This document shows, one piece after another, positions 49,507 to 61,700 of a stretch of DNA of 64,000 bases. The translations under genes and the position numbers were made by a program. Source of the stretch: a virus. The notes below the pieces were generated by a model that did not search any database, had not been told where the DNA came from, and was given only the letters and a program-made list of their open reading frames with translations. The DNA lies in IMG/VR virus record IMGVR_UViG_3300020419_000010, positions 1 through 64,000 of that record; one strand, written 5' to 3'. Position 1 is the first letter of the stretch; each line of letters starts with the position of its first letter.

Positions 49507-50039
49507 TGGCAGCAGGAATTTTACTACCAGTAGCACCTATTACAGGTTTACCTTGCTCGGGACATGGTATTTGTATCCCAAGTACGGTTCACTCTGTGCA
49601 ATCTTGTGGTTCACCACCTATTCCCTATACTATTAAGATAAAAGAGTGGACATGTTGGTGGCCACCCACTCCATTGGTACCTCTTGGACCACTTAGTCCA
49701 TTGAAAGCAATGGTATTGACCAATGGGTTGCCTACAATGACATTTGGTGATAGATTCATACCACATATTTCACCATGTACCAATATTATCATCTATATGT
49801 GCCCATGTGGTAAATCTTTATGCCCAGTTCCGACTCCAATCCCTTGTAGCATACTTACAACCGAAGATATGGGTGGTGTAGGTCATATGAGAATCTTATT
49901 TGCGACCTCTTTGACTGTATATGTTACTAAGTTACCAATCGGACGTGTTCTAGACCCTCTGGGTGTAGGTACGTTGGCATATAGTTATCCATGTAACAGT
50001 GTGGTTGCATATGGGTCACCAAATGTGCTATCATCATAG
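49506..50039 (+). CDS. PAAR-like spike-tip protein
   Basis: 177 aa, rich in Pro, Cys and Gly. LPCSGHGICIPSTVHSVQSCGSPP and MVLTNGLPTMTFGDRF match PAAR blocks (a HG-xIP-s-V opening and an NGxPxxxxGD turn), followed by VVAYGSPNVLSS, a typical PAAR end. Several Cys/His could bind the tip metal. In T4 the gp5.4 PAAR protein caps the gp5 needle. Placed just upstream of gp25 and gp6, this fits a baseplate tip. Confidence 0.78.
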   Translation: MAAGILLPVAPITGLPCSGHGICIPSTVHSVQSCGSPPIPYTIKIKEWTCWWPPTPLVPLGPLSPLKAMVLTNGLPTMTFGDRFIPHISPCTNIIIYMCPCGKSLCPVPTPIPCSILTTEDMGGVGHMRILFATSLTVYVTKLPIGRVLDPLGVGTLAYSYPCNSVVAYGSPNVLSS

Positions 50040-50058
50040 AATATTGCTTTTTTACTAA

Positions 50059-50211
50059 ATGCCAGTTAGAACAAAGACAGGAAATTTCGGATCTCAGGTA
50101 GTTTCGGACACAGTTCCAAAAAAGACAAGACAGGGACAATCTCAGAATACAAAAATCAGTGCTACGTCGAGAAATAAGGCGAAAAAGAAGTATAGAGGGC
50201 AAGGTCGCTAA
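50059..50211 (+). CDS. 50-aa basic protein
   Basis: MPVRTKTGNFGSQVVSDTVP... then NTKISATSRNKAKKKYRGQGR. Very basic, low complexity, no Shine-Dalgarno but well packed. I recall similar short basic proteins in this region of other cyanomyoviruses. Role unknown; a baseplate or DNA-binding peptide is possible. Confidence 0.68.
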   Translation: MPVRTKTGNFGSQVVSDTVPKKTRQGQSQNTKISATSRNKAKKKYRGQGR

Positions 50212-50217
50212 AACTGC

Positions 50218-50225
50218 TATAAATA
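50218..50225 (+). promoter_or_regulatory. T4-type late promoter before gp25
   Basis: Perfect TATAAATA, 25 bp upstream of the gp25 ATG and seven bases after the preceding stop. Drives the baseplate wedge genes. Confidence 0.78.
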
Positions 50226-50250
50226 AAACTGTAACGACTAAATAATCGTA

Positions 50251-50664
50251 ATGTCGACATACAGATTCCGATCAGAAAAGTTCTTATCTCGTGGATTCAA
50301 AGATTTAGCGATTTCTTTTGAAGCAAATCCTAATACTAATGATTTCTCAGCAGTAACAAACGAAAATGCTATCAAGCAATCGATTCGGAACCTTGTATTG
50401 ACAAGTTTTGGTGAAAGACCTTTCCAACCGACCATTGGGTCAAGAGTGAGAGGTCTATTATTTGAACCGTTTGATGTTTTCATGTCAGAAGACTTGAAAG
50501 ATGAAATATCAAACACAATAGAACGATTAGAACCAAGAGTAGAGTTGGTTGACGTTGACGTGAGACTTTCTGAGGATGAACATAGTATAGACGTTGGTGT
50601 TGAATATGCCATCGTTGGACAACCACAAACACAAGTGGTTGAATTCCTTTTAGAGAGAACATAA
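50251..50664 (+). CDS. 25: Baseplate wedge protein gp25
   Basis: 137 aa, same size as T4 gp25 (132 aa). NENAIKQSIRNLVLTSFGERPFQPTIGSRVRGLLFEPFD is the gp25/GPW signature (lysozyme-like wedge fold shared with TssE). Forms part of the baseplate wedge core with gp6 and gp53. One base separates it from gp6. Confidence 0.95.
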   Translation: MSTYRFRSEKFLSRGFKDLAISFEANPNTNDFSAVTNENAIKQSIRNLVLTSFGERPFQPTIGSRVRGLLFEPFDVFMSEDLKDEISNTIERLEPRVELVDVDVRLSEDEHSIDVGVEYAIVGQPQTQVVEFLLERT

Positions 50665-50665
50665 C

Positions 50666-52765
50666 ATGCCTGCCACCCCATCGAATCTAACGTCATTAGA
50701 TTTCTTCGAGATTAAGGAGTCCATTAAGTCATATCTCAGAACAAGACCTGAGTTTAGTGATTATGACTTTGAAGGATCTAGTGCATCATACCTAATAGAC
50801 ACATTAGCGTACAATACTTATTACAGCGCATTCACCGCTAACATGTCGATGAATGAAGCGTTCCTAGAATCAGCGACAGTAAGAGATAATGTTGTAAGAA
50901 TTGCAAAGCAGATAAACTATACACCTAGATCAATAAAGGCAGCAAAAGCATGTGTTCGTATTACTGCACAGGCAGCAGTGTTACCTGGTGCTCAGAGTTA
51001 CCCTGATAGTATTACTATCAAGAAGGGTGATGTGTTTATATCTGAGATCAATGGTGAGACATTTACATATGCTCTTACAAGAGACACACAAGCAACAGTT
51101 GACCAAACTACTGGATTAGCAACATTCTCTCAACTTATAATCTATCAAGGCAACTTTGTTAGTTTCAATTATACAGTTGATGATACTGCTAAGGCAAACT
51201 ATGTAATCCCTGCTGAGGGAGTTGATACTGAGTTACTTACAGTATCTGTAAAACCAAACGAACAGTCTGCTGAGATTGATGAATACTCTCTATCATCAAA
51301 CGTAACAGCATTGACTGCAACTTCTCGTGTTTACTTTTTAGAAGAGACAGAAGATCTTAGATACAAGGTAATATTTGGTGATGGTGTTCTAGGACGTAAG
51401 TTAATTGATAATGAGTTTATTGTATTAGAGTACATTACTACTGACGGACCAAAAGCAAACGGTGCTAATAAGTTTAGTTTCATAGGTCAAGCAGTGGATG
51501 TCACAGGACGTGCTGTACTACCTTCTCAGATGTCCCTAGCAACGATTGACAGCAGTCAAAGTGGCGAGGAGAGAGAATCTGCCCTGTCAGTTAAGTTTCG
51601 CGCTCCTAGGGCATTCTCGACGCAGAACAGAGCAGTTACAGAGAATGACTACGCTCACATTGTTCAAGACATCTATCCCCAGGCAGCAGCAGTAACTGCC
51701 TATGGTGGTGAGAAACTTTCACCCCCTGAGTACGGTAAAGTGTTTATTGCAGTCAGATCAAAGTCTGGTGTAAACTTAAACACTACAACAAAGAAACGTA
51801 TTCAGAATCAACTACTTGCATACTCCATGGCGTCGATTCAACCAGTAGTTGTTGATCCACGCATTTTCTACTTGTCACCTAAGATCTATCCATCATTTGA
51901 TGGTAACAGTACAACAAGGTCTGCTAACGAATTAGCATCTGCTATTTTAAAGTCAGTTGATAAGTTTAACTCACAGAATAGAGATGACAGATTTAGTGGT
52001 CGTCTTGAAATGTCAAAATTTAATAGTATGATTGACTCTGCTGATAATGCTATCGCTGGTACAACGACACAGATGTCTATTGGTCAGAATTTAGACCAGT
52101 TTACATTTGGTAACGTATTTACCCAGTGTCTTGACTTTGGTAATGTACTAACAGACCCTAGTTCATTAGGTGGTGGTGATGGTGCTGATTGTGATCCTAA
52201 GTTCTCATCTGTTAAGTCTGGTTCATTCTATGCAACTGGTTATACAGAGGAAGTAGCAGACTTAATTGCTGCTGGTGAAGCAGCGGGATCCCTTACTACG
52301 TCTCAACAGTCAAGTGGTCTTGAAGCAGCAGTATTTAATGGCACCCTAGTAGAATCAAGTACATTAGTACCAGTAAATCTTCGTGATGATGGAAAAGGTA
52401 ACTTATTGATGGTTACTAATAGAAATGAAAAAGAGGTCATCCTTTCTTCATCAGTTGGAACAGTAGATTACTCAACTGGAAAAGTCTGTGCTGGACCGCT
52501 AAATATTGCAGATACCCCTGACAGTACAACTCGTGTTCCTATTGTAGTATTACCTGACGGTGATGGATTAACAATCCCACCAGGTGTCGATCCTACGTTA
52601 TTTGATCCGAAAGTTTTCCCTGTTGATTATATTACTAACCCATCAAACGTAAGTGGGTTTGATCCTTACAACTTTGGTGGTTGGAACTATGGTGGAGGCA
52701 CCATAAATACAATTAATTACCCGATAGATGCGTTTACCTATCCAGAAATCGACTCCTGTTTCTAA
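50666..52765 (+). CDS. 6: Baseplate wedge protein gp6
   Basis: 699 aa (T4 gp6: 660 aa). TSLDFFEIKESIKSYLRTRPEFSDYDFEGSSASYLIDTLAYNTYY and FTANMSMNEAFLESATVRDNVVRIAKQINYTPRS are the conserved gp6/gpJ-like N-terminal helices; SGEERESALSVKFRAPRAFSTQNRAVTENDYAHIV is the middle baseplate_J-like block. gp6 dimers join the wedges into the hexagonal baseplate. The C-terminus is longer and Gly/Pro-rich. Confidence 0.95.
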   Translation: MPATPSNLTSLDFFEIKESIKSYLRTRPEFSDYDFEGSSASYLIDTLAYNTYYSAFTANMSMNEAFLESATVRDNVVRIAKQINYTPRSIKAAKACVRITAQAAVLPGAQSYPDSITIKKGDVFISEINGETFTYALTRDTQATVDQTTGLATFSQLIIYQGNFVSFNYTVDDTAKANYVIPAEGVDTELLTVSVKPNEQSAEIDEYSLSSNVTALTATSRVYFLEETEDLRYKVIFGDGVLGRKLIDNEFIVLEYITTDGPKANGANKFSFIGQAVDVTGRAVLPSQMSLATIDSSQSGEERESALSVKFRAPRAFSTQNRAVTENDYAHIVQDIYPQAAAVTAYGGEKLSPPEYGKVFIAVRSKSGVNLNTTTKKRIQNQLLAYSMASIQPVVVDPRIFYLSPKIYPSFDGNSTTRSANELASAILKSVDKFNSQNRDDRFSGRLEMSKFNSMIDSADNAIAGTTTQMSIGQNLDQFTFGNVFTQCLDFGNVLTDPSSLGGGDGADCDPKFSSVKSGSFYATGYTEEVADLIAAGEAAGSLTTSQQSSGLEAAVFNGTLVESSTLVPVNLRDDGKGNLLMVTNRNEKEVILSSSVGTVDYSTGKVCAGPLNIADTPDSTTRVPIVVLPDGDGLTIPPGVDPTLFDPKVFPVDYITNPSNVSGFDPYNFGGWNYGGGTINTINYPIDAFTYPEIDSCF

Positions 52766-52770
52766 ATTAG

Positions 52771-55700
52771 ATGTTTGCTGACAAAATAAACATTTCGGAC
52801 AGAGTTAGTAATCAACTCCCAGAGTTTATAAGGGATGAAGATCAACAACTCGTTAACTTTCTCTTTGAATACTATAAGTCACAAGAGAAGACTGGTCGTG
52901 CGTATAATGTACTAAACAATTTACTTGAATATCTTGATATTGATGCTTATGATCCTAAGATCTTAACATCTAACACAATTCTTATCAAAGATGTTGATAC
53001 AAGTGTAGAAAAGATTGAAGTAGAAGCAATAGATGGATTCTTATCGAAAGATGGTTCGGTAATGATCGATAATGAAGTAATATATTACCAAGAAACAGTT
53101 CGTGGTCCTGATGCTATATTAACACCAGGAATTTCACTAGAAGAATTTAATAAAAAGCGTCAAAACCTAGAAAGTCCTATAAGTTTGTTCGATGGAGTCA
53201 AAACTACCTTCGATCTTAAATTCTTAGGCACCCCAGTCTCACCTGTCTCAGCAGAACACCTTGTTGTCACTGTTTATGGGACAATGATGCAACCAGTTGT
53301 TGATTATACAATTAGTGGTTCTCAAATTGTCTTTACAACACCTCCAAGATCAAAAACTGGTACTGACCAAGTAGAGTTTACACAAATTCTTTATTATATT
53401 GGTTTTGCTGACTCAGTAATCAAAAAATTAGAATATCCTGATGTTGCGACTCTTGCTGGTGAAGAGTCAATGCCTATTACTTACAATAGTCAACCATATT
53501 CACCTATTTCAGAGATTGGTCTAATTATTAATCGTAATGGTACTCTACAAAGACCATATATCGATTATGTACTAACTGACAACAATACAAGAATCAAATT
53601 CTTTGTAAATATCACCTCACAGGATGTTTACCATATAAGGTCTATCGAATACGTCTCTCCGTCCGTTGGATCGGGTGCTGAGGCGGTTACAAGGATAGGA
53701 GTCAATGGTGAGATTGAAGCAATCATAATCAAAAACGGAGGATCAGGATATGAACTTAACTTTGCTCCAAAAGTTTCTATATACAGTTCGACTGGTGTCG
53801 GTGGCAACTCAGCTGCAAGATCACTTGTCTCGGGTATCAAAAACATCCAACTTATAAGTGGTGGACAAGGATATACATCATATAACCCTCCACTTATTAA
53901 TATCACACCCCCTAGTGATTTAATCAACGGTTCAAGGGCAACTGCTGCTATTACAGTTGATGATACTACTGGTCAGGTAGATAGTGTTACTATCACAGAC
54001 TCTGGTTCTGGATATGACTTTATTCCAGCAATCACTTTCCAAAACCCAGGTGGTGCATCAATTAGTGATCCTACTATTGATGGTGAGGGTAGATTAAACG
54101 TTGATTCTATCACAGTTACTTCAACAGGTATAGGATACAGCAACCCTCCAACAATTTACATTGATCCTGCTCCTGTTGATGGTATTAATGCAGAAGCATC
54201 ATGTACAGTATCACCTGATGGACAGGTTGTTCAAGTTACTATTAATAATAGAGGTAGAGGATATTTAACTGCACCAAGAGCAAGAATTATACAACCAGTT
54301 GGTGCACAGGTTTTAGATGTAACTGTTGCTAATGGTAGTGTTACTAATATCAACCTATTAACTGGTGGTGCTGGATATACAGATGCACCTTCTGTTTATA
54401 TTGTGGATGATCGTAAAGGACCACTAGGAGAAGCAATCGGTGGTACAGGAGCATTGGCAGCAGCGACTATATTCAACGGAGAAATTACTGATATCAATAT
54501 CATTAGTTTTGGTACAGGATACTCAACAGAAACGCCCCCAAAGGTGTACATAGCCGAACCTTTATCCGCTGCATCGTCCTGTGACGTTGGATTTGGTGAA
54601 ATCACTGGTTGTAAGATTTTAAGTGCTGGTTCTTATTACGAACCCTCTGCATTCCTTAATTGTGCTCGTGGTGTATCTGATATAGTACAGTTTGACAACT
54701 ATGGTAATCAGATATATGCAAAAGAAGCACAACTAGCACAAACTAACCATTCAAGTGGTGCTGTTGTACATAACCTTGACTCTCAGATCATTAGACAGGT
54801 ATTTGACAAGTTTAGACGTCAATATATGCCTACTATCAACATTGACTACTCACAGGTCAATCCGATACAGGTTATTAAGACTATTAAGGACTTCTATATC
54901 TCTAAGGGTACAAAAACTGCTGCACAATACCTATTCAAGATATTATTTGGTGAACAGGTTGATGTTTACTACCCAAGAGAAGAATTAGTTACACCATCTG
55001 CTGCTTCATGGATAGTTGACACTATTTTAAGAGCAGAGTTGATATCTGGTGATCCTGCTAACTTACCTAACTCACAACTTAATCAATTTGCTGATGCTGT
55101 TGATCCAAACATAGGAGATGCTAATGTATTGATTGAAAACGTCATTTCAATCATAGAAGGTACTGATGTAATTTACGAATTAGCAATATCAGAAGAAACA
55201 TTATCAGGGGTATTCAAGATTCCCTATAAAACAGTTCTTGCAGAACCATTAACAACAACAGAGAACATAATAACAGTTGACTCAACTATTGGGTGGCCCG
55301 AGAAGAACGGAACTATCATTATTGGTGATTCTGAGATTGTACAGTATAAAGAAAAATCACTAAACCAGTTTATTGAGTGTACACGTTCTAAAAACGGTGT
55401 AGTAGAAGACTGGGACCCAGGAACTACTATATTCTCTGACATATTTGTATATGTCAACCGTGGTTTAACAACAGAAGTCAAACTTCGTGTTCTAGGTATT
55501 GCAGAAGCGGGTACAACAGTCTTAGAAGACAGTGGATCATATTATCTACCTGGTGACAAGTTAAATGTTGCTGCGTTAGGTTCTACTGCTAATGATAAGC
55601 GTCTAAACTCATGGTTATACAACGTTAAGAAGTTAATCTCTGTTACCGAGATTAATCCTACACAAAATAGCAATTCAATAAGTCAAATTGCTAACGTTGT

Positions 55701-58700
55701 TTGTTCTAACCCACATGGTTTACTTGTAGAAGACAAGGTTACCATCTATGGTGCTAACCCTGCTGTATATAATGGCACGTTTGAAGTAACGTCACGTCTT
55801 GATGAATTTACCTTTACATATAACTTACCTGTTCCTACTGATATTGTTCCACAGGGTAATATTCTATTATCAGTTGACCTCAACAGAGGTAAGTCAACTG
55901 TAACCTCTATTAATGAAGTTATATCACTCTTTACATCTAACATACAGAACTCCTTCTTCAATAGTGCTTATGTTTACATTGCTGCATCTGGATTACCCAA
56001 CTATAAGGTTGGACCATTTACAGGATCTGCACTTATTCCAGGAAACCAACGTAAGTTACTAAGATTCCCTAGAACAGTTGAGACAGTATCTACAAGAACA
56101 ATAGTTGCACCCAATACTCCTATTGGATCATGGGTAAATGGTGTTGCTGCATGGTCTTACAAGTCTGCTGATGTTGTAACATTTGGACCTTTAACCAGTA
56201 TTAGTATTCTTACAAATGGACAAGACTATGATGCTGGATCAAAACCAGCATTAGAAATAACTGGTGGTGGAGGTACAGGTGCTGCTGCTGCGGTAACTGT
56301 TAATGGTTCTTTATTCTCTATTGCTGTAACTAATGAAGGATCTAATTACACAACACAACCATTAATCTCTATTGTTGGTGGTGGTGGATCTGGTGCAACT
56401 GCACAAGCGGTTGTTACTAATGGTAGAGTAACAAGAGTACTTGTAGAGAATGCTGGAACTGGATATACATCTCAACCTACTATATCAATAACTGGTGGTG
56501 GCGGTATAGGTGCCCTTGCATCTGCACAAGTTCGTGGTCCTATATCAGGTGTAACTCTAACATCCCCTGGTGCTGGATATACATCAACTCCTTCAATCAG
56601 ACTAAATTCTGGTGAAGGTGCTCTGGCACAACCTATTGTTATTAATGGTCGTATTGTATCAATCGCTATTATTAACTCTGGATCTGGATATACAACTGCA
56701 CCTACTATCTTTATTAATGGTGATGGATTTGGTGCTCAGGCAGTTGCTGTTATTGGAACATTAGGAGAAGATAAAGGTAAAGTTATATCTGTAACAATTA
56801 CAAATAGAGGTGTTGGATATACACAAGGAATGACAACCGTACGTTTAGAAGCGGTTGGTCAACTAGCAACATTCCAAGCAAACGTATTCCAGTGGAATAA
56901 AAACCTTGAATACGATTTAGCATCAAAGTATGACGTAGCGAGAGGATATGTATTTACTGGATTCAATAACCAGTATGGTGGTGAGTATGCACATATATCA
57001 GATCCAAAAGAACTAAGATATGTTGTTGGTGATAACGTTGTATTAGATCCAGTCACACAATCATTCAGAGAGATAGGTGTTAACGAAGCACACTCTCCTA
57101 TTATTGGTTGGGCATTTGATGGTAACCCAATCTACGGTCCATATGGATATATCGACCCAACTGATCAGAACAGTGGATTAAGAAGAATGCGTTCCTCTTA
57201 TAAACTTAAAGACGAAGTTGTATATGATCTAGATACTAACCCAACACCATCAAGAACAGATGGTCCTGCATTATCAGAGTATCCTGCTGGTATATTTGTT
57301 AATGACTATGAATACACATTCCAAAGAGGTGACTTAGATCCTTACAATGGTAGATTCTGTAAGACACCTGATTTCCCTGCTGGAACTTATGCATACTTCA
57401 TTACTATTGATGAATCAGATACAGGTTTACCAGTATTCCCTTATATTATTGGTCCACAGTTTAACTCTGTTGTTGATACATGGAACTTATCATTAAATGC
57501 AGTTCAAGAGAATATACCTCTTGATGTTTCTCGTTTCAGAGATCCATATGCTAATGTTGATATTGATATTGACCGCCAACCTAACCAAGAGTCAGATTCT
57601 TTCGTTACTGAGAAAGAAGGTGATGTACTTATCTTTGAAATAGAGGATATTGACGGTGATGGATTAATTACTCCTGTTGAGATTGCAAATCAGCAAGCAA
57701 TTACAGAAGAAGCAGCATTACAGATATATGATTACTTCCCATTAGTATCTGCTGAGTCAAGAGTTGATATTGAAGTAGAAACAACTACAAAATTTGAATC
57801 TGCACAGATTGATGGGTTTGTTATTGAAAACCCAGGTGTATCATATCAGGTTAATGATACATTGTTCTTTGACAACACAGGAACAGGTGGATTTGGTGCA
57901 TCTGCACAAATTGAGTCAGTGGTAGGTCAAAGTATTGCTGCTTATCAGAAACAAATTATAAATGACATACCATACGGTAAAATTATTACTTCTGCTAACC
58001 ATGAACTTATTGCACAAGATGAAATCATCGTAAGTTCACGAGTTATTACAGAAAACACAAATAAGAGATTCTACATGTCAGTTGTTACTGGTATTGAGAC
58101 AATCTCTGTTGATCAGATAGGTGTTGGTTATAATGAGCAGATTCCTGCAACTTATGAGATTATTGCAAGTCAAGGACAAGACGTAGAACTAGATGTCGTT
58201 CTTGATACTACTACTGGTAAGATTGATACTGTTAATATCATTAATTCTGGTTATGGATACTCAGTAGATGCTATACCACAAATTAGAGTATCACATCCAC
58301 AACAATACAAGAAAACTTACTATTGGTTAAACCAGTATGCTGAATCTTCTGCATCATTTGAAATATTTGACATTCAACCAGCAGATGATCGTACATGGTA
58401 TGCGTGTGGTGAACTTACAGAGACAAATGGCAATAGTTCTGCATTCTTAGCTAAGTTCTCTGATCTTGGTGGTGTAATTTGGGATAGAACACTTTTACCA
58501 AGTGCAAGTATCAAGAAAGCAAGATTTAAACGTATATACTTAGATCAAACAACTGCTGATGACCATATCATCTATGTTCTTGGTGAAACAGAGTCACAAT
58601 CAACTGCTGCATACAATCCTGACATATTAGTTGTCAAATATCAATCTGGTCTTGATAATGCTAACAACCCAGAGGGTATTGTTGAGTGGCAGAAGGAAAT

Positions 58701-61700
58701 TGCTGGTGTATCGGGTTCAACAAGGTCTGACTATGCTGGTGACCTCTATATGGACGATGAACAACGTCTATACATCTGTGGTTGGACAGATACTAACTCA
58801 GTTGACCCAGATGACATCTGGATCATGCAACTTAACAGTTTAGGTGATGTTATCGAGAAACGTAAGTTTGCTTCACCTAATAAAGGAGAACAATTACATC
58901 AGATTCATTATATTGGAAATGATAAGATTATATTCACTGGTATTGACTTAGATAACAACGATCTCATGTTTGGTGAGATGATCTATGATGGATCTAACAT
59001 TGAAATGAGATATGTTAAGAAATTAGCAGTATCTGGTGGTCAGGTAAGAAGACCACAGTTTGTTATTGATTCTTACAATGATTTGTTCTTCACATGTGAT
59101 ATGTGGAACGGAACTAAGCATTATGGTGTTGCATTGTTCAAAATTGCAATGTCACAGGTTGAAACCACTGCTGCTAACCCAACATGGGTATTCTCAAAGA
59201 TTATTGCACCTAGTATTCCTTTTGAGTCAATTACACACGCTGGTGTCTCTCTTGATGAGTTTGGAAACATTAATCTTGTTACACACGTTTTATATGAAGA
59301 TAATAACCAACAAGCAATTATTAATTACATCAAATACGATGGAACGACTCTTAAAAAGTCAAATGTCATTTCTGGTGCTTGGAATAGTGGAACTTCAACA
59401 ACAGATTACGGTTTAGGGTTTACTGCACATAATCATACTGTTGATAACTCTGGTGATGTCATAATTCCAGCAAATATCCAAAAATCAGTTCAAAGTGCTG
59501 TATATCGTTTTAATGACACTAACGATCTTTACTTTGACGCTACAAAACAGAAAAAGGCGATTCCTACGATTGTAAACAGTGCACAACTTGTTTATGACAG
59601 TACAGTTCAAAAATTTGGTACAGGATCACTTAAATTCCAACAATACGGTTCTTTATCATGGGCAAACCTTGATAACAATGATGATTGGACTGTTGCAATG
59701 TGGGTCAAGATGGATACGTCTCATGACTCCAATAATCCAATAATGGAGATGATTACAGCGATAGATGACGCTGGTTCGACTGTAAAACTTAATATTATCG
59801 GTGCAGCGTCAGATGCCAACTTTGGTAAGATCAGAATGGTGATTGCACCGCAAGGTGCAAGTGCAGTGACTGTTGATTCAGTTGGATCAACATATTTCAC
59901 TACAATGGACGCTGGTAACTGGCATCACATTGCATTTGTTAAAGAAGAACCTAGTTTGGGTTCATATGACTATTCTGTTTATTTTGATGGTGTAAGAACA
60001 AATACTGCAACTAGCACTGCTGATATTGCAATGGATGACCTTACAATCGGTTGTGCAACATCAGGACAAGCAATTACTAACTCATTCCTTGGACATATTG
60101 ATGATATCGCTATTGAAGCAAGAGCAGTCTATACTGGATCATCTTTACAAGTTCCTACCGAAAGATATCGTATTACAACAGTTAATAGCAATACTGACTA
60201 CATTAAGTTTGATAGGGAGCATATTAAGCGTGCTGATTACCAAACATCAACAGATGGACTCGTATTTACAGAAAATACAAATCTCAACATTAATAATCTT
60301 AATAATCCAGTAATTACCGTTTGGAACGAAGGTGCAAGTGGATTACAGATATTAGACTACTCTGACGTGACTTCTCAACTAAGTCCAGGAACTTATACGT
60401 TCTCAGAGACAGTTACAACATTTGCGTCTAAAACTTCGACTATTCCAACTCCATTAGGTAAGAGACTACTTATTACACCTAATGTTGTTGCAAAATACTA
60501 TATTAGGGATGCTGGGTATTCTAAGATTGATAACGTCCTAGAATTCACATTTAACCAAGCAATCAAGTATTCTAAGGGAACTATCATTCAACAGTTCAAT
60601 TCCCAAGGTGTAACACAAGCATTTGGTACTATTGTTGGAGTTCCAACAGGAACACTTAATAATCCTGGATTAGGCACCAAATACAAGATTGGTAAGATAT
60701 ATGGTACTTTTAACGATTCTGACAGATTTAGAAACGATACTAACGAAGAAAACACTATTGACAACGTAGAGTTCAATGTTAAGCGTCCACAGGAACAATG
60801 GGTAACTGGTAAGGCATATGTCGTTGGAGATCAAGTTTATAGTGCTGGTAAGATATATGCTGCTACAAACTCTGCTACATCAGGTGGAACTGCTCCTACA
60901 CACTCTATTGGTATAGTTACTGATGGTGCTGTTACATGGAACTTTATTAGCGTATCTGGAACATTACAAGTTAATCTTGCAGACTATGCTTGGCCCAGAC
61001 CATCAGAACCAGAATGGGAAGAAAATAGATCTTATTCTGCTAATGATTTTGTTTACTATGGTAGATACAAGTATCAGGCACAAGCAGATGGTATTGCTGG
61101 ACCAACTGCTCCTGTACATACAACTGGTACTGTTAGTGATGGAAATGTCAACTGGGCATACGTTTCAACATATACAGGATTAGATTCGTTTGCTAGATTC
61201 AGACCATATGCTGAGAACGATTATCGAATACAAATTATGGGAATCTACACAGATTCCGATTTCATAGTTGGTGACGTAATTTCGCTAGGTAATAGTATCA
61301 CGGCTATACCAAACGCAGATAATCCAAAGATAGCAGATATCGATGGAATTGGATCTGTAAGTAAGATTAGATTTACTGTAAACCTTGATAAAGATATTAT
61401 TAGAACTGCTAATACAAGAACTGACTTAATATATGCAACTGCTACTACTAAGCATAATCTAAACGTAAATGACATTCTATATGTTGAAGGATTCACAACT
61501 GCTGAATTTAATGGATCATTCTTTGTACAAGAACTATTCTCTTCAAGAGATTACACATATAGACTTCGTTCAACTGCAAGTGCTGACCCACTATTTGTAA
61601 ACAGTGGTATTGCGAATGTCAAGATATCATCTAAGCACCCAACATTAATGTTGGTTAGAAATCATTCTTATATCTTTGATATGAGTGATGTATCTAACTT